Source: Cellvibrionaceae bacterium (GTDB lineage: Bacteria; Pseudomonadota; Gammaproteobacteria; Pseudomonadales; Cellvibrionaceae). From it: a stretch of 64,000 nt of DNA. Under the pieces are notes generated by a model, which had not been told where the DNA came from, searched no databases, and saw only the letters and a program-made list of their open reading frames with translations. Below, one piece after another: positions 42,819-50,921 of the stretch. The DNA lies in NCBI GenBank assembly GCA_021151825.1, contig JAGKWQ010000008.1:212877-276876 (forward strand). The letters are read 5' to 3'. Every line of letters begins with the position of its first letter. Position 1 is the stretch's first letter. The translations under genes were made by a program, and so were the position numbers.

Positions 42819-43511
42819 ATGAAAAAGACAGGTTTAGGTTTACTGCTGCGCAGCGTTTTATTGCTGCCGTTGTTCGTGATTACCAATCAGGTATGGGCTA
42901 CACCCGCCGATGCGTTGCGTGTGGAATACCACCAATGGAAATTGGGTAAAGATGGTGTACGTCAGGAAATGTCCTATTCCGAATTACTTTATCGTCAACC
43001 CGATTCACTCTGGATCGAACGCGAAGTACCCGAAGCGGCCAAGCGTTCGCACGATGATCACCATCATGGAGGCATGGGTCATAAACATGCTGATGTCACC
43101 GGTGCCCCCTTATGGATTATGCGCGATGCCCAGGGCAAACTGGACGTAAAACTGGTGGACCGCCACGAAAAACGCCTGATCGAAATAGCGGAAGCTTATT
43201 ACAGCAATGTAGGGTTTGATGGACACTGGATAGAAAGCTGGAACCTGGCAGACCCGGAAACCTTAAAAAAACTCAAGCCGACAAAAGTCAGTGAAAATGG
43301 TTTGGAAACTTACGAAATCCAACGCGGCACCCAGCAGATAACATTGGTGTGGAACCCTGCTGGACAATACGCACAATCCATTACCGCCAAAGATCCACAA
43401 GGTTTATCTGGACGCACCATTAAAGCAAGCGAAATCACCAGCCCCAAAACCTTACCCTGGACCCAGCTCGGTAATTACCTTTCTCGCGATTATTCCGACC
43501 TTCTGGATTAG
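42819..43511 (+). CDS. Exported His-rich protein of unknown function
   Basis: A 230-aa protein with a signal peptide (LLPLFVITNQVWATPA). The mature part contains HDDHHHGGMGHKHAD, a probable metal-binding stretch, flanked by beta-rich segments (WIMRDAQGKLDVKLVD, TYEIQRGTQQITLVW). No domain recognised; the layout (lipoprotein-localisation-like beta sheet, periplasmic) is only a guess. It is preceded by CAGGAACAG. Its position after the phosphatases may be chance, since the palindromic element lies between. Confidence 0.75.
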   Translation: MKKTGLGLLLRSVLLLPLFVITNQVWATPADALRVEYHQWKLGKDGVRQEMSYSELLYRQPDSLWIEREVPEAAKRSHDDHHHGGMGHKHADVTGAPLWIMRDAQGKLDVKLVDRHEKRLIEIAEAYYSNVGFDGHWIESWNLADPETLKKLKPTKVSENGLETYEIQRGTQQITLVWNPAGQYAQSITAKDPQGLSGRTIKASEITSPKTLPWTQLGNYLSRDYSDLLD

Positions 43512-43524
43512 TTCCCGCTCTCAT

Positions 43525-43570
43525 CAGAAGAAAAAATTCAGCGCAAACACTGCGACGGTTTTTTCTTCTG
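43525..43570 (+). terminator. Terminator after His-rich gene
   Basis: 12-bp stem CAGAAGAAAAAA/TTTTTTCTTCTG with an inner GCGC/TGCG part; the T run lies in the 3' arm. Confidence 0.65.
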
Positions 43571-43741
43571 CATTTAATTTATTTCTACTTTCCTGATAGC
43601 AATAAAGAAATCCCGAATTTCCGCCAAGAGTAGACATTAGGAATGTTGATCCAAATTTTATTAATCCTCCCTGTATTTTTATAACTTCTTTATACGCGAA
43701 GTATTACCTTAAAACGGTCTTAACAACCCGACAGGTAATGT

Positions 43742-44131
43742 ATGGAAATCTCGCGTTCAAGTAACTTTCGCCAAGCCCGCGTTAAGCGGTCTTATTGGTT
43801 AGCAAATACTGCTGTTACTCATATCACTTCGAATAAAACCTCTGCAAAACTTTTCCTGGCTTCTCATTCACCCGAACAAAAGCTCCCCGCCACTGACTCA
43901 TTATTTGAGTTATTAATCACAGTGGATCACAACTATATCGCCAGCTTGCGTCACGTTGCCAGCGAAGCCTGTGGCGAAAACATGGATTCATTTCAAATCC
44001 AGCCCACTAAAAGACCGGATTGCCAGTTAGTGCGTTTGCGTTGTTTTGGTAAAGCAACCATCGCACGGTTAATGGATGCGGTAATGGCTCGGTTGGATAG
44101 CGCGGAATTTGGCCGCGTGTGTCGTGTGTAA
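43742..44131 (+). CDS. Hypothetical 129-aa protein before the DapA paralogue
   Basis: A soluble protein without signal peptide. The C-terminal half (CQLVRLRCFGKATIARLMDA then VMARLDSAEFGRV) has a beta-alpha-beta feel like a small ACT-type or PII-like domain, but no motif decides. It lies 24 bp before the DapA-family gene and is probably co-transcribed. A 230-bp spacer with no recognisable gene lies upstream. Confidence 0.6.
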   Translation: MEISRSSNFRQARVKRSYWLANTAVTHITSNKTSAKLFLASHSPEQKLPATDSLFELLITVDHNYIASLRHVASEACGENMDSFQIQPTKRPDCQLVRLRCFGKATIARLMDAVMARLDSAEFGRVCRV

Positions 44132-44155
44132 TCCGGAAATGGCAGTATAAAAATT

Positions 44156-45103
44156 ATGAATATTTTTGAAGGCATTTGGGTGCCGCTAGTTACGCCTTTT
44201 AATCACGGCAAGATTGACATCAGGGCTACGCAGGAATTAGTGCATTATCTGGTGAATTCCGGCGTATATGGATTGGTGATCGCAGGCACTACCGGTGAAG
44301 GGTGTGCGCTGGATAAAAATGAACAACAACTATTATTAAGCGTTGTACAGGAAGCGGTTGAAGAGCGTTGTCCTTTGTTGCTCGGTTTGAATGGCAGTAG
44401 CACACGCGAACTGGTTGATAAAGTAAAACGTTTTAAACCGGGCTCCCTTGCAGGTTTTTTAATTTCACCACCGGTGTATGTGCGTCCAGCGCAAGAAGGA
44501 ATTCGCTTGCATTTCAACGCAATTGCAGCAGCAACAGAATTGCCAATTGTGTTGTATAACATTCCCGCGCGTACCGGGATTAACATGAGCGTCAATCTCA
44601 TTGCAGAACTTACACAAAACCCGCAATTCATTGGAGTTAAGGAATGCGGTCATCAGATTAAGGACTTAATCGCGTTCGATAAATTATCAGTATTGAATGG
44701 CAATGATGAAACCTTGTTTAACGATTTACGCTTGGGCGCATCCGGTGCTATATCCGCCGCAGCGCATATTCGGCCTGATTTATTTGTACTGTTATACGAT
44801 CTGGTTAAGAGTGGCCGCATCAATCACGCCCACAATTTATTTGAACAATTATTACCGTTTATTAAATTATTGTTTTCGGAATCCAACCCTGCTCCGGTAA
44901 AAGCCGCGCTGGCAATGCAAGGGTTAATAGCCGATTCATTGCGACTACCAATGACCTCCATGTCTACCGCGGGACAAATAGCGTTACGTAAGGAATTGGA
45001 TGTTGTACTGAATATTTCAGTGGATCAAAGCCAACCGGATTTTTTAAAGCGAACATATAAATATCCACAAACGCAACCAATGGTAGCCAAAGCGGCAACA
45101 TAA
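44156..45103 (+). CDS. DapA-family (dihydrodipicolinate synthase-like) aldolase
   Basis: A 315-aa TIM-barrel protein of the N-acetylneuraminate lyase/DapA class. Visible: GTTGEGCALDKNE (phosphate/keto-acid loop), VLYNIPARTG (catalytic Tyr in Y-N-x-P), GVKECG (Schiff-base Lys), GNDETLF and the AISAAAH loop. Housekeeping DapA is about 292 aa; this one has a longer C-terminus and may act on another substrate or be a paralogue. The last 79 bp overlap the convergent CorA-type gene on the other strand. Confidence 0.9.
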   Translation: MNIFEGIWVPLVTPFNHGKIDIRATQELVHYLVNSGVYGLVIAGTTGEGCALDKNEQQLLLSVVQEAVEERCPLLLGLNGSSTRELVDKVKRFKPGSLAGFLISPPVYVRPAQEGIRLHFNAIAAATELPIVLYNIPARTGINMSVNLIAELTQNPQFIGVKECGHQIKDLIAFDKLSVLNGNDETLFNDLRLGASGAISAAAHIRPDLFVLLYDLVKSGRINHAHNLFEQLLPFIKLLFSESNPAPVKAALAMQGLIADSLRLPMTSMSTAGQIALRKELDVVLNISVDQSQPDFLKRTYKYPQTQPMVAKAAT

Positions 45104-45990
45104 CCAAAGCGCCACTGGAGTTCGGGCATATGCTCGAAATTCATTCCCCAGATTCCGGCAAACGCCGTAGCGACTGCAAAGATAGCGGCCCAGGCCGCGA
45201 GGCGTTTGCTGATATCGGTTTGATGGATAGTTACCATGGATAAATTAACCTGAATCGCTGTGCTGATGGTGTCTTGTATGTTATCCATGCTCGCATTGAT
45301 CCGGGCAAGGTGTTCACTGATCTCACGAAAATATTCCTGGCTATTGCTGCAAATAGCAGGAACGCGCCCGCCATATAATTTCGGAATTGATTCCATCAGT
45401 GGCGTAACGGCATGCTTGAGCATAGTGAGTTTGCGTTTGAGTTGATAAAGGCGTTCGATATTGGTTCGCTCAATTCCCGCATTGAAAATAGTATCTTCAA
45501 TTTTTTCCAATTCGTATTCCAGCACAGATAACGCTTGAAAATAGCGATCAATCACCGAATCGATTAATGCATACAACACAAATGCCGGGCCTTGTCCAAG
45601 CAAATGCGGTTCGCGCTCGCTGCGAGCACGCACGCTGGAAAATCCCTGGCGGCTGCGTTGACGTACAGAGATCACATAATTGTGCCCTGCAAAAATATTT
45701 ACCTCGCCGGTAACAAGCTCTCCACCAACCACATCAATTAATTGCAAGATCACAAATACGTTTTCACCGTATTCTTCTATCTTCGGTGATTGATAGCCAT
45801 TAATAACATCCTCAATCGCGAGCTCATGCAAACCAAATTGCGTTTTTAATTGTTGTAATTCATCCGTATGGGTATCGCGCAGCGCTACCCATACAAAATG
45901 ATCCGGCAGACGGAGGTAATCGCCCAATTTATCCAACGCAATATCAGTGAGTTTTTCGCCACGGCAATACACCATGCAATTTACCAGCAC
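45025..45990 (-). CDS. CorA-family divalent cation transporter
   Basis: A 321-aa inner membrane protein with the CorA layout: a large N-terminal cytoplasmic funnel (residues 1-255), the stalk helix, then two C-terminal membrane helices. The GMN signature appears as WGMNFEHMPEL between TM1 (AAIFAVATAFAGI) and TM2 (FGYVAALATIGCVCGYLYVRF). It forms a pentameric channel for Mg2+, or Zn2+/Co2+ in some members. It follows the TorF-type gene by 19 bp, probably in one operon, and its 3' end overlaps the DapA-type gene tail-to-tail. Confidence 0.92.
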   Translation of the reverse strand: MLVNCMVYCRGEKLTDIALDKLGDYLRLPDHFVWVALRDTHTDELQQLKTQFGLHELAIEDVINGYQSPKIEEYGENVFVILQLIDVVGGELVTGEVNIFAGHNYVISVRQRSRQGFSSVRARSEREPHLLGQGPAFVLYALIDSVIDRYFQALSVLEYELEKIEDTIFNAGIERTNIERLYQLKRKLTMLKHAVTPLMESIPKLYGGRVPAICSNSQEYFREISEHLARINASMDNIQDTISTAIQVNLSMVTIHQTDISKRLAAWAAIFAVATAFAGIWGMNFEHMPELQWRFGYVAALATIGCVCGYLYVRFKKSGWL

Positions 45991-46009
45991 GATAACCTCC
46001 GCGATGCGC

Positions 46010-46750
46010 TTAGAATACTTTGCTGAGTGTTGCGACTACAGCGTTCTTGCCCAGGAATTTTCCATTAGCTGGCGAAGCATAGGCCGATTTGTCCGCATTA
46101 GTTCCGATGCCCGCCACTGACAGCGTGCAAAAACCAAAGTCATGAGTGAGGCCAATTTTCCAATCGTCATAACTGGCTGCAGAATTATTTTCTACTTCCT
46201 GGTGACCGATGTGCAAATTAAGTGTGAGTTTTTCGGTGAGAGAAATATTTGCACCCGCATCAAGGTAACCGCTGTTCTTGCTATCCACAAAGCCAAATAA
46301 ATTAGTCAACGCGTGCGAATATTTCAGATAGGCAACACCATAACCCAATTGCCCATAAATTTCGGTGGTATTGGCATTTTCAAAACCGGCCACATCACCC
46401 AGTTGGTTATTGGGATAAATATAAGTCAATACACCTACATCGTAACTTAATGATTCACCAACACTGCCACGTTTGCCTGCGTATAAATCCAGCTCCACAT
46501 TGGAATCGCCACCGGCATCTTCAATCCATTTAATACTGGATGCCCAGGCACCGGCGTAAAAACCGCTGTCGTTATGCGTGTAATCCGCACCGCCCTGAAT
46601 GGCGGGATCAAGGCGTGTTTGTGAAATACCGCGATAACGATAATCTGATGTAACGGCAACATTGAATGCAACACTGTCATCTGCTGCAAATGTCGAAACG
46701 CTGGTACTACCGACAACAGTTACCAACACAGAGAGAATCATTTTTTTCAT
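46010..46750 (-). CDS. TorF-family putative porin
   Basis: A 246-aa outer membrane beta-barrel protein. Signal peptide ends TFAADD; the N-terminal VTSDYRYRGISQTRLDPAIQ followed by GGADY, AGAWASSI and LDLYAGKRG is the hallmark of the TorF family (TIGR02001). The C-terminus ends in an aromatic (LSKVF), as needed for barrel assembly. Possible roles are nutrient uptake or envelope adaptation; no substrate is known. It precedes the CorA-type gene in the same direction. Confidence 0.88.
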   Translation of the reverse strand: MKKMILSVLVTVVGSTSVSTFAADDSVAFNVAVTSDYRYRGISQTRLDPAIQGGADYTHNDSGFYAGAWASSIKWIEDAGGDSNVELDLYAGKRGSVGESLSYDVGVLTYIYPNNQLGDVAGFENANTTEIYGQLGYGVAYLKYSHALTNLFGFVDSKNSGYLDAGANISLTEKLTLNLHIGHQEVENNSAASYDDWKIGLTHDFGFCTLSVAGIGTNADKSAYASPANGKFLGKNAVVATLSKVF

Positions 46751-46870
46751 AGCACTTACTCCGAAAATGACGGTGATTAATCACCGCGTGTAAAACGCCG
46801 GGCAATAGGAATCCTGCCTGCGTTAAAAAACGCAGTGCGGGAAGACTAATGTTCGACGGGTTAATTCAAA

Positions 46871-47569
46871 TCAGACAGGCAATAACAGGCGATACCCCAC
46901 CGCCGTCTCCGTTAATAAAAAACGCGGTTGTGCGGGATTGTCCTCCAGCTTCTGGCGCAAATGGCCCATATAAACACGTAAATAATGACTACTTTCAGAA
47001 TGCGATGGCCCCCAGACTTCACGCAACAATTGCGGATTGGTAACGACGCGTCCGGCATTGGCAATCAACACACCCAATAAACGATATTCAATCGGTGTGA
47101 GATGAACCGGCTGATCGGCTTTGGTAATTACGCGCGCGTGCAGATCGACTTTGACATCGCCAAATTGAAAGGCCCCGCTCTTGCTATTTGTGGGTTGGCG
47201 AATACGACGCAGTGTTGAACGTACGCGTGCTAATAATTCGCCCACACCAAACGGTTTACTTAAATAATCATCGGCGCCGCAATCGAGTGCGCGAATTTTA
47301 TCGGATTCATCGCTGCGCGCTGATAACACAATAATCGGCACTGACGACCAGCTGCGCACATCGGTAATAAAATCCACACCATCACCATCGGGTAATCCGA
47401 GATCAAGAATGACCAGATCCGGTTTGCGCGTGCCCGCATCAATTAATCCGCGCTTCAAATTGTCGGCTTCGAATACTTGCCAGCCCTCTTCCTCCAATGC
47501 ACTGCGCACGAAGCGGCGGATTTGCGGCTCATCTTCAACCAGTAGCGCCGTAGCGGTAGGTTCTGTCAT
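46871..47569 (-). CDS. kdpE: KdpE response regulator
   Basis: A 232-aa OmpR-type regulator. Receiver domain: ALLVEDEPQIRRFV, phospho-acceptor Asp in LVILDLGLPDGDG, VLSARSDESDKI and LSKPFGVGEL (Lys). C-terminal winged-helix: HLTPIEYRLLGVLIANAGRV, SHYLRVYMGHLRQKLE. It activates the kdp operon when K+ is low or turgor falls. It lies 9 bp after kdpD, as the last gene of the kdpFABCDE unit. Confidence 0.96.
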   Translation of the reverse strand: MTEPTATALLVEDEPQIRRFVRSALEEEGWQVFEADNLKRGLIDAGTRKPDLVILDLGLPDGDGVDFITDVRSWSSVPIIVLSARSDESDKIRALDCGADDYLSKPFGVGELLARVRSTLRRIRQPTNSKSGAFQFGDVKVDLHARVITKADQPVHLTPIEYRLLGVLIANAGRVVTNPQLLREVWGPSHSESSHYLRVYMGHLRQKLEDNPAQPRFLLTETAVGYRLLLPV

Positions 47570-47578
47570 AGCAATACC

Positions 47579-50281
47579 TTATTCATCAATTTCTTCCGGC
47601 ATAGCAGGCGGTGTACCCAGCGGGATTGAAAATACTATAGCAGCACCGCCTTCCGGTGCTTTGCCGGCGCGAATTTTTCCACCGTGGGCCTGGACAATGG
47701 ATTTGCAAATTGCCAATCCCAATCCTACGCCCGGTGTTGTCGATTCTTTTTCGCCGCGCGTGAATTTTTCAAACAAACTGTCTTCTTTGCCGGCAGGCAA
47801 TCCGGGACCGTTATCGCGCACAGCGATATCCAGCATTTTTCCGTTTACTTCGGCGGCGATAATAATTTTCGAATCCGTTGGTGTGTACTTGGTGGCATTT
47901 TCCAACAGATTACACAGCACGCGCTCAATCAACACTGCATCAATTTGAATCAGCGGTAAGTCGGCAGCGAGGAGTGTTTCAATTGAATGCCGCGCTAAAA
48001 ACGCACTGCTGGCACGCAAGGCACTGCCCACCACTTCTTCCAGAAATTGCCACTGCAAATTCAATTTGATTTCGCCGCTTTGGATGCGCGCCATATCAAG
48101 CAAATTCACCACCAGATTACTCATACGCAAGGCTTCATTGTGTAACGCTTCAGCAACCGATTGCTGCGCATCCGCTAATGGCGGTTTAGCGCGAGTAAGT
48201 GACTCTGATAAACCTACCAGTGATGTAAGCGGAGTGCGCAAATCGTGTGAAAGCGCAGCGAGCAGAGAATTGCGTAAACGTTCAGACTCGATTCCCACCA
48301 ATGCTTTTTGCGCAACTTCAATATAGTGCACACGTTCCAGTGCGATAGCGGCGAGTGCCGCAAAGGTATCCAACTGCTGGCGCTGTTCCGGGATTAAAAT
48401 CCAGCGACGCCCTTCAGGTTGCAATGCCAGCACGCCTCGTGTACGCATAGGTGCAATTAACGGTAAATAAAAAAAATCACTATTGGGCAATGTGTCTGTA
48501 CCTATTCCCGCAGGAGTTGCACGATCAAACGCCCACTGGGCAATAGCAACATCCAACGCATCTGGAGCTTGACTGGACGGTGGCTGTAATCTGCCTTCGC
48601 CATCGGGAAGTAAAAGCAATACTTTCGCGCGAAAGGTTCGTTCCAGATGACTGCGGGTGGTTTCAAAAATTTGTTCCGTTGCTAACACACCGGATAACGC
48701 GCGCGCAAATTCGTACAGTGCACGTGAACGGGATTCGCGGTGTACTGACACGCGCGCTTGAAAACGTAATCCCGCCGTTAATTGGCCAATCACCAAACCT
48801 ACGGTCAACATCACCACAAAGGTAATTAAATATTGGACATCACTCACCGCAAAAGAAAAACGCGGCGGGACAAAAAAGAAATCAAAGGCGATCACACTGA
48901 TCACAGCCGATACCACCGCCGGGCCGCGACCAAAGCGCACAGCAACCAATACTACTGTGAGTAAAAACAGCATGACGATGTTGGCAAGATCCAGCCAACG
49001 AATTAATGGCGTGGCAATCAGTGCTGTTAGTAAACTCGCACCAGTTGCCCATAAATAACGTAAGTGTGATCCGTAAAATACTTTCGCTTCAGCGCTTTCG
49101 CGCAGTGGACCAAATTGCTCGCCATCACCCTGGCCAATTTCAATCAAATCCATATCGGGTGCAAAGCGGCTGATGCGCTCGCTGTGCGGTGTTAACCAGG
49201 ACCAGGTTTTGTGGCCGCGCCCTACAATAATTTTCGATAGATTTTTACTGCGTGCGTAATTCACAATTTCGCGCGCAATATCACTGCCAGTAAGAATCGC
49301 AGTAGTCGCACCCAATTCTTCTGCCAGTTTTAGCGTTTTTAAAATTCGCTCGCGCTGGGATGATGGCAAACGTTGTAGTTGTGGTGTTTCCACATAGACC
49401 ACAAACCAATCTGTATTAAGTTGGTTGGCCAACCGCGCACTGGAACGTACAATTTGTTCGGCACCTGCGCGCGGCCCGATACATGCCAGTAACGATGCAT
49501 CGGTTTTCCAGACTTTGCTGATGGATTTTTCAATCCGATAAACCTGTACATCATTTTCTACGCGATCTGCGGTGCGACGTAACGCCAACTCGCGCAACGC
49601 AATTAAATTGCCTTTGCGAAAAAAATTGCGTGCGGCGCGCTCTGCTTGCGTAACTTTATACACTTTTCCAGCTTTAAGGCGCGCGAGCAATTCATCCGCT
49701 GGCAAATCAACCAATACGACTTCTTCAGCTTTATCGAACACACTGTCGGGCAAAGTTTCCGCAACACGGATACTGGTGATACCACCGACTACATCATTCA
49801 AACTTTCCAGATGCTGCACATTGAGCGTAGTAAAAACATCAATGCCCGCATCCAATAATTCTTCAACATCTTGCCAACGTTTGGGGTGACGCGAACCAGG
49901 CGCATTGGAGTGTGCAAGTTCGTCGATCAGGATTAATGGAGGATGACGTTCCAACGCAGCATCAATATCAAATTCTGCCAACGATTTATCGCGATACATT
50001 ATTTGTTTAAGCGGCAGCAACTCCAAACCATCAAGCGCCGATTGAGTATCAGCCCGACCATGAGTTTCTACTACACCAACCAAAACCTGTTTGCCTTCTG
50101 CAACCAATTTGCGCGCAGCATTCAGCATGGCGTAAGTTTTACCTACGCCTGCCGAGGCACCAAAGTAAATACGCAACTTGCCACGTGCGGCGCGTTCTTC
50201 ACGCGCTTGCATTTGGGCCAGCAATGCGTCAGGGTCCGGCCGCTCGCGCGGTGAATCAAAATCGTTTGGGTACATAATCAC
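47579..50281 (-). CDS. kdpD: KdpD sensor histidine kinase
   Basis: A 900-aa membrane sensor. N-terminal KdpD domain with Walker A GASAGVGKTYAML and the Walker B-like PPLILIDELAHSN; a Usp-like domain (about 250-370); four membrane helices (about 395-500); a GAF-like part; HisKA box ALSHDLRTPLTSLVG; HATPase with NLLENATKYTP, DNGPGLP and GVGLGLAICKSI. It senses K+ limitation and phosphorylates KdpE. It is downstream of kdpC with a 60-bp gap. Confidence 0.97.
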   Translation of the reverse strand: MIMYPNDFDSPRERPDPDALLAQMQAREERAARGKLRIYFGASAGVGKTYAMLNAARKLVAEGKQVLVGVVETHGRADTQSALDGLELLPLKQIMYRDKSLAEFDIDAALERHPPLILIDELAHSNAPGSRHPKRWQDVEELLDAGIDVFTTLNVQHLESLNDVVGGITSIRVAETLPDSVFDKAEEVVLVDLPADELLARLKAGKVYKVTQAERAARNFFRKGNLIALRELALRRTADRVENDVQVYRIEKSISKVWKTDASLLACIGPRAGAEQIVRSSARLANQLNTDWFVVYVETPQLQRLPSSQRERILKTLKLAEELGATTAILTGSDIAREIVNYARSKNLSKIIVGRGHKTWSWLTPHSERISRFAPDMDLIEIGQGDGEQFGPLRESAEAKVFYGSHLRYLWATGASLLTALIATPLIRWLDLANIVMLFLLTVVLVAVRFGRGPAVVSAVISVIAFDFFFVPPRFSFAVSDVQYLITFVVMLTVGLVIGQLTAGLRFQARVSVHRESRSRALYEFARALSGVLATEQIFETTRSHLERTFRAKVLLLLPDGEGRLQPPSSQAPDALDVAIAQWAFDRATPAGIGTDTLPNSDFFYLPLIAPMRTRGVLALQPEGRRWILIPEQRQQLDTFAALAAIALERVHYIEVAQKALVGIESERLRNSLLAALSHDLRTPLTSLVGLSESLTRAKPPLADAQQSVAEALHNEALRMSNLVVNLLDMARIQSGEIKLNLQWQFLEEVVGSALRASSAFLARHSIETLLAADLPLIQIDAVLIERVLCNLLENATKYTPTDSKIIIAAEVNGKMLDIAVRDNGPGLPAGKEDSLFEKFTRGEKESTTPGVGLGLAICKSIVQAHGGKIRAGKAPEGGAAIVFSIPLGTPPAMPEEIDE

Positions 50282-50340
50282 TCATCAAAGCAAAAGTTAT
50301 CCATCAAAGTAACAGTCACTCACAGATGTATTTTGCTAGC

Positions 50341-50913
50341 TTAGTTTTTGAGTTGATCCAGCGCCAGATTTAACGCAAGTACATTGACCCGGGGTTCTCC
50401 GAGAAATCCCAGCCACGGTTGTTGTTGATTCGCCTCAATCAACTGCCGGACGTTCGCTTCATCTACTTGGCGCTCGCGAGCAATGCGACCAACCTGGTAA
50501 AAAGCGGCAGAAAGGCTGATATCCGGATCAAGGCCACTGGCTGATGCGGTGACCAGATCAACCGGAATCGGCAGAGTGTTATCCGGATCAACCGCACGCA
50601 GTGTCTCTATTCTCGCCTTTACATTATCGAGCAACGCCGGATTCAATGGCCCCTGGTTAGAGCCACTGGATGCACCGGCATTATTTGCCATGGGGCCTGT
50701 AGCAGAAGGACGTCCCCGGAAATATTTCGGTGCGGTAAACGATTGGCCGATCAATGCAGAGCCCACCGTTTTTCCATCGCGAATTATTAAACTGCCCTCA
50801 ACTTGCGATGGAAATGCGAGCGTGCCAATACCGGTAATCACGAAAGGATAAACAACACCACACACCAAAGTTAGTAAGAAAAAAATTGCCAAAGTTGGAC
50901 GCAATACACTCAT
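50341..50913 (-). CDS. kdpC: KdpC, potassium-transporting ATPase subunit C
   Basis: A 190-aa protein with one N-terminal membrane helix (TLAIFFLLTLVCGVVYPFVI) and a periplasmic domain: GSALIGQSFTAPKYFRGRPS, SGSNQGPLNPALLD, ASASGLDPDISLSAA, all highly conserved in KdpC. It stabilises the KdpFABC pump and helps nucleotide binding. It lies 9 bp after kdpB. Confidence 0.97.
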   Translation of the reverse strand: MSVLRPTLAIFFLLTLVCGVVYPFVITGIGTLAFPSQVEGSLIIRDGKTVGSALIGQSFTAPKYFRGRPSATGPMANNAGASSGSNQGPLNPALLDNVKARIETLRAVDPDNTLPIPVDLVTASASGLDPDISLSAAFYQVGRIARERQVDEANVRQLIEANQQQPWLGFLGEPRVNVLALNLALDQLKN

Positions 50914-50921
50914 AAAAACTC

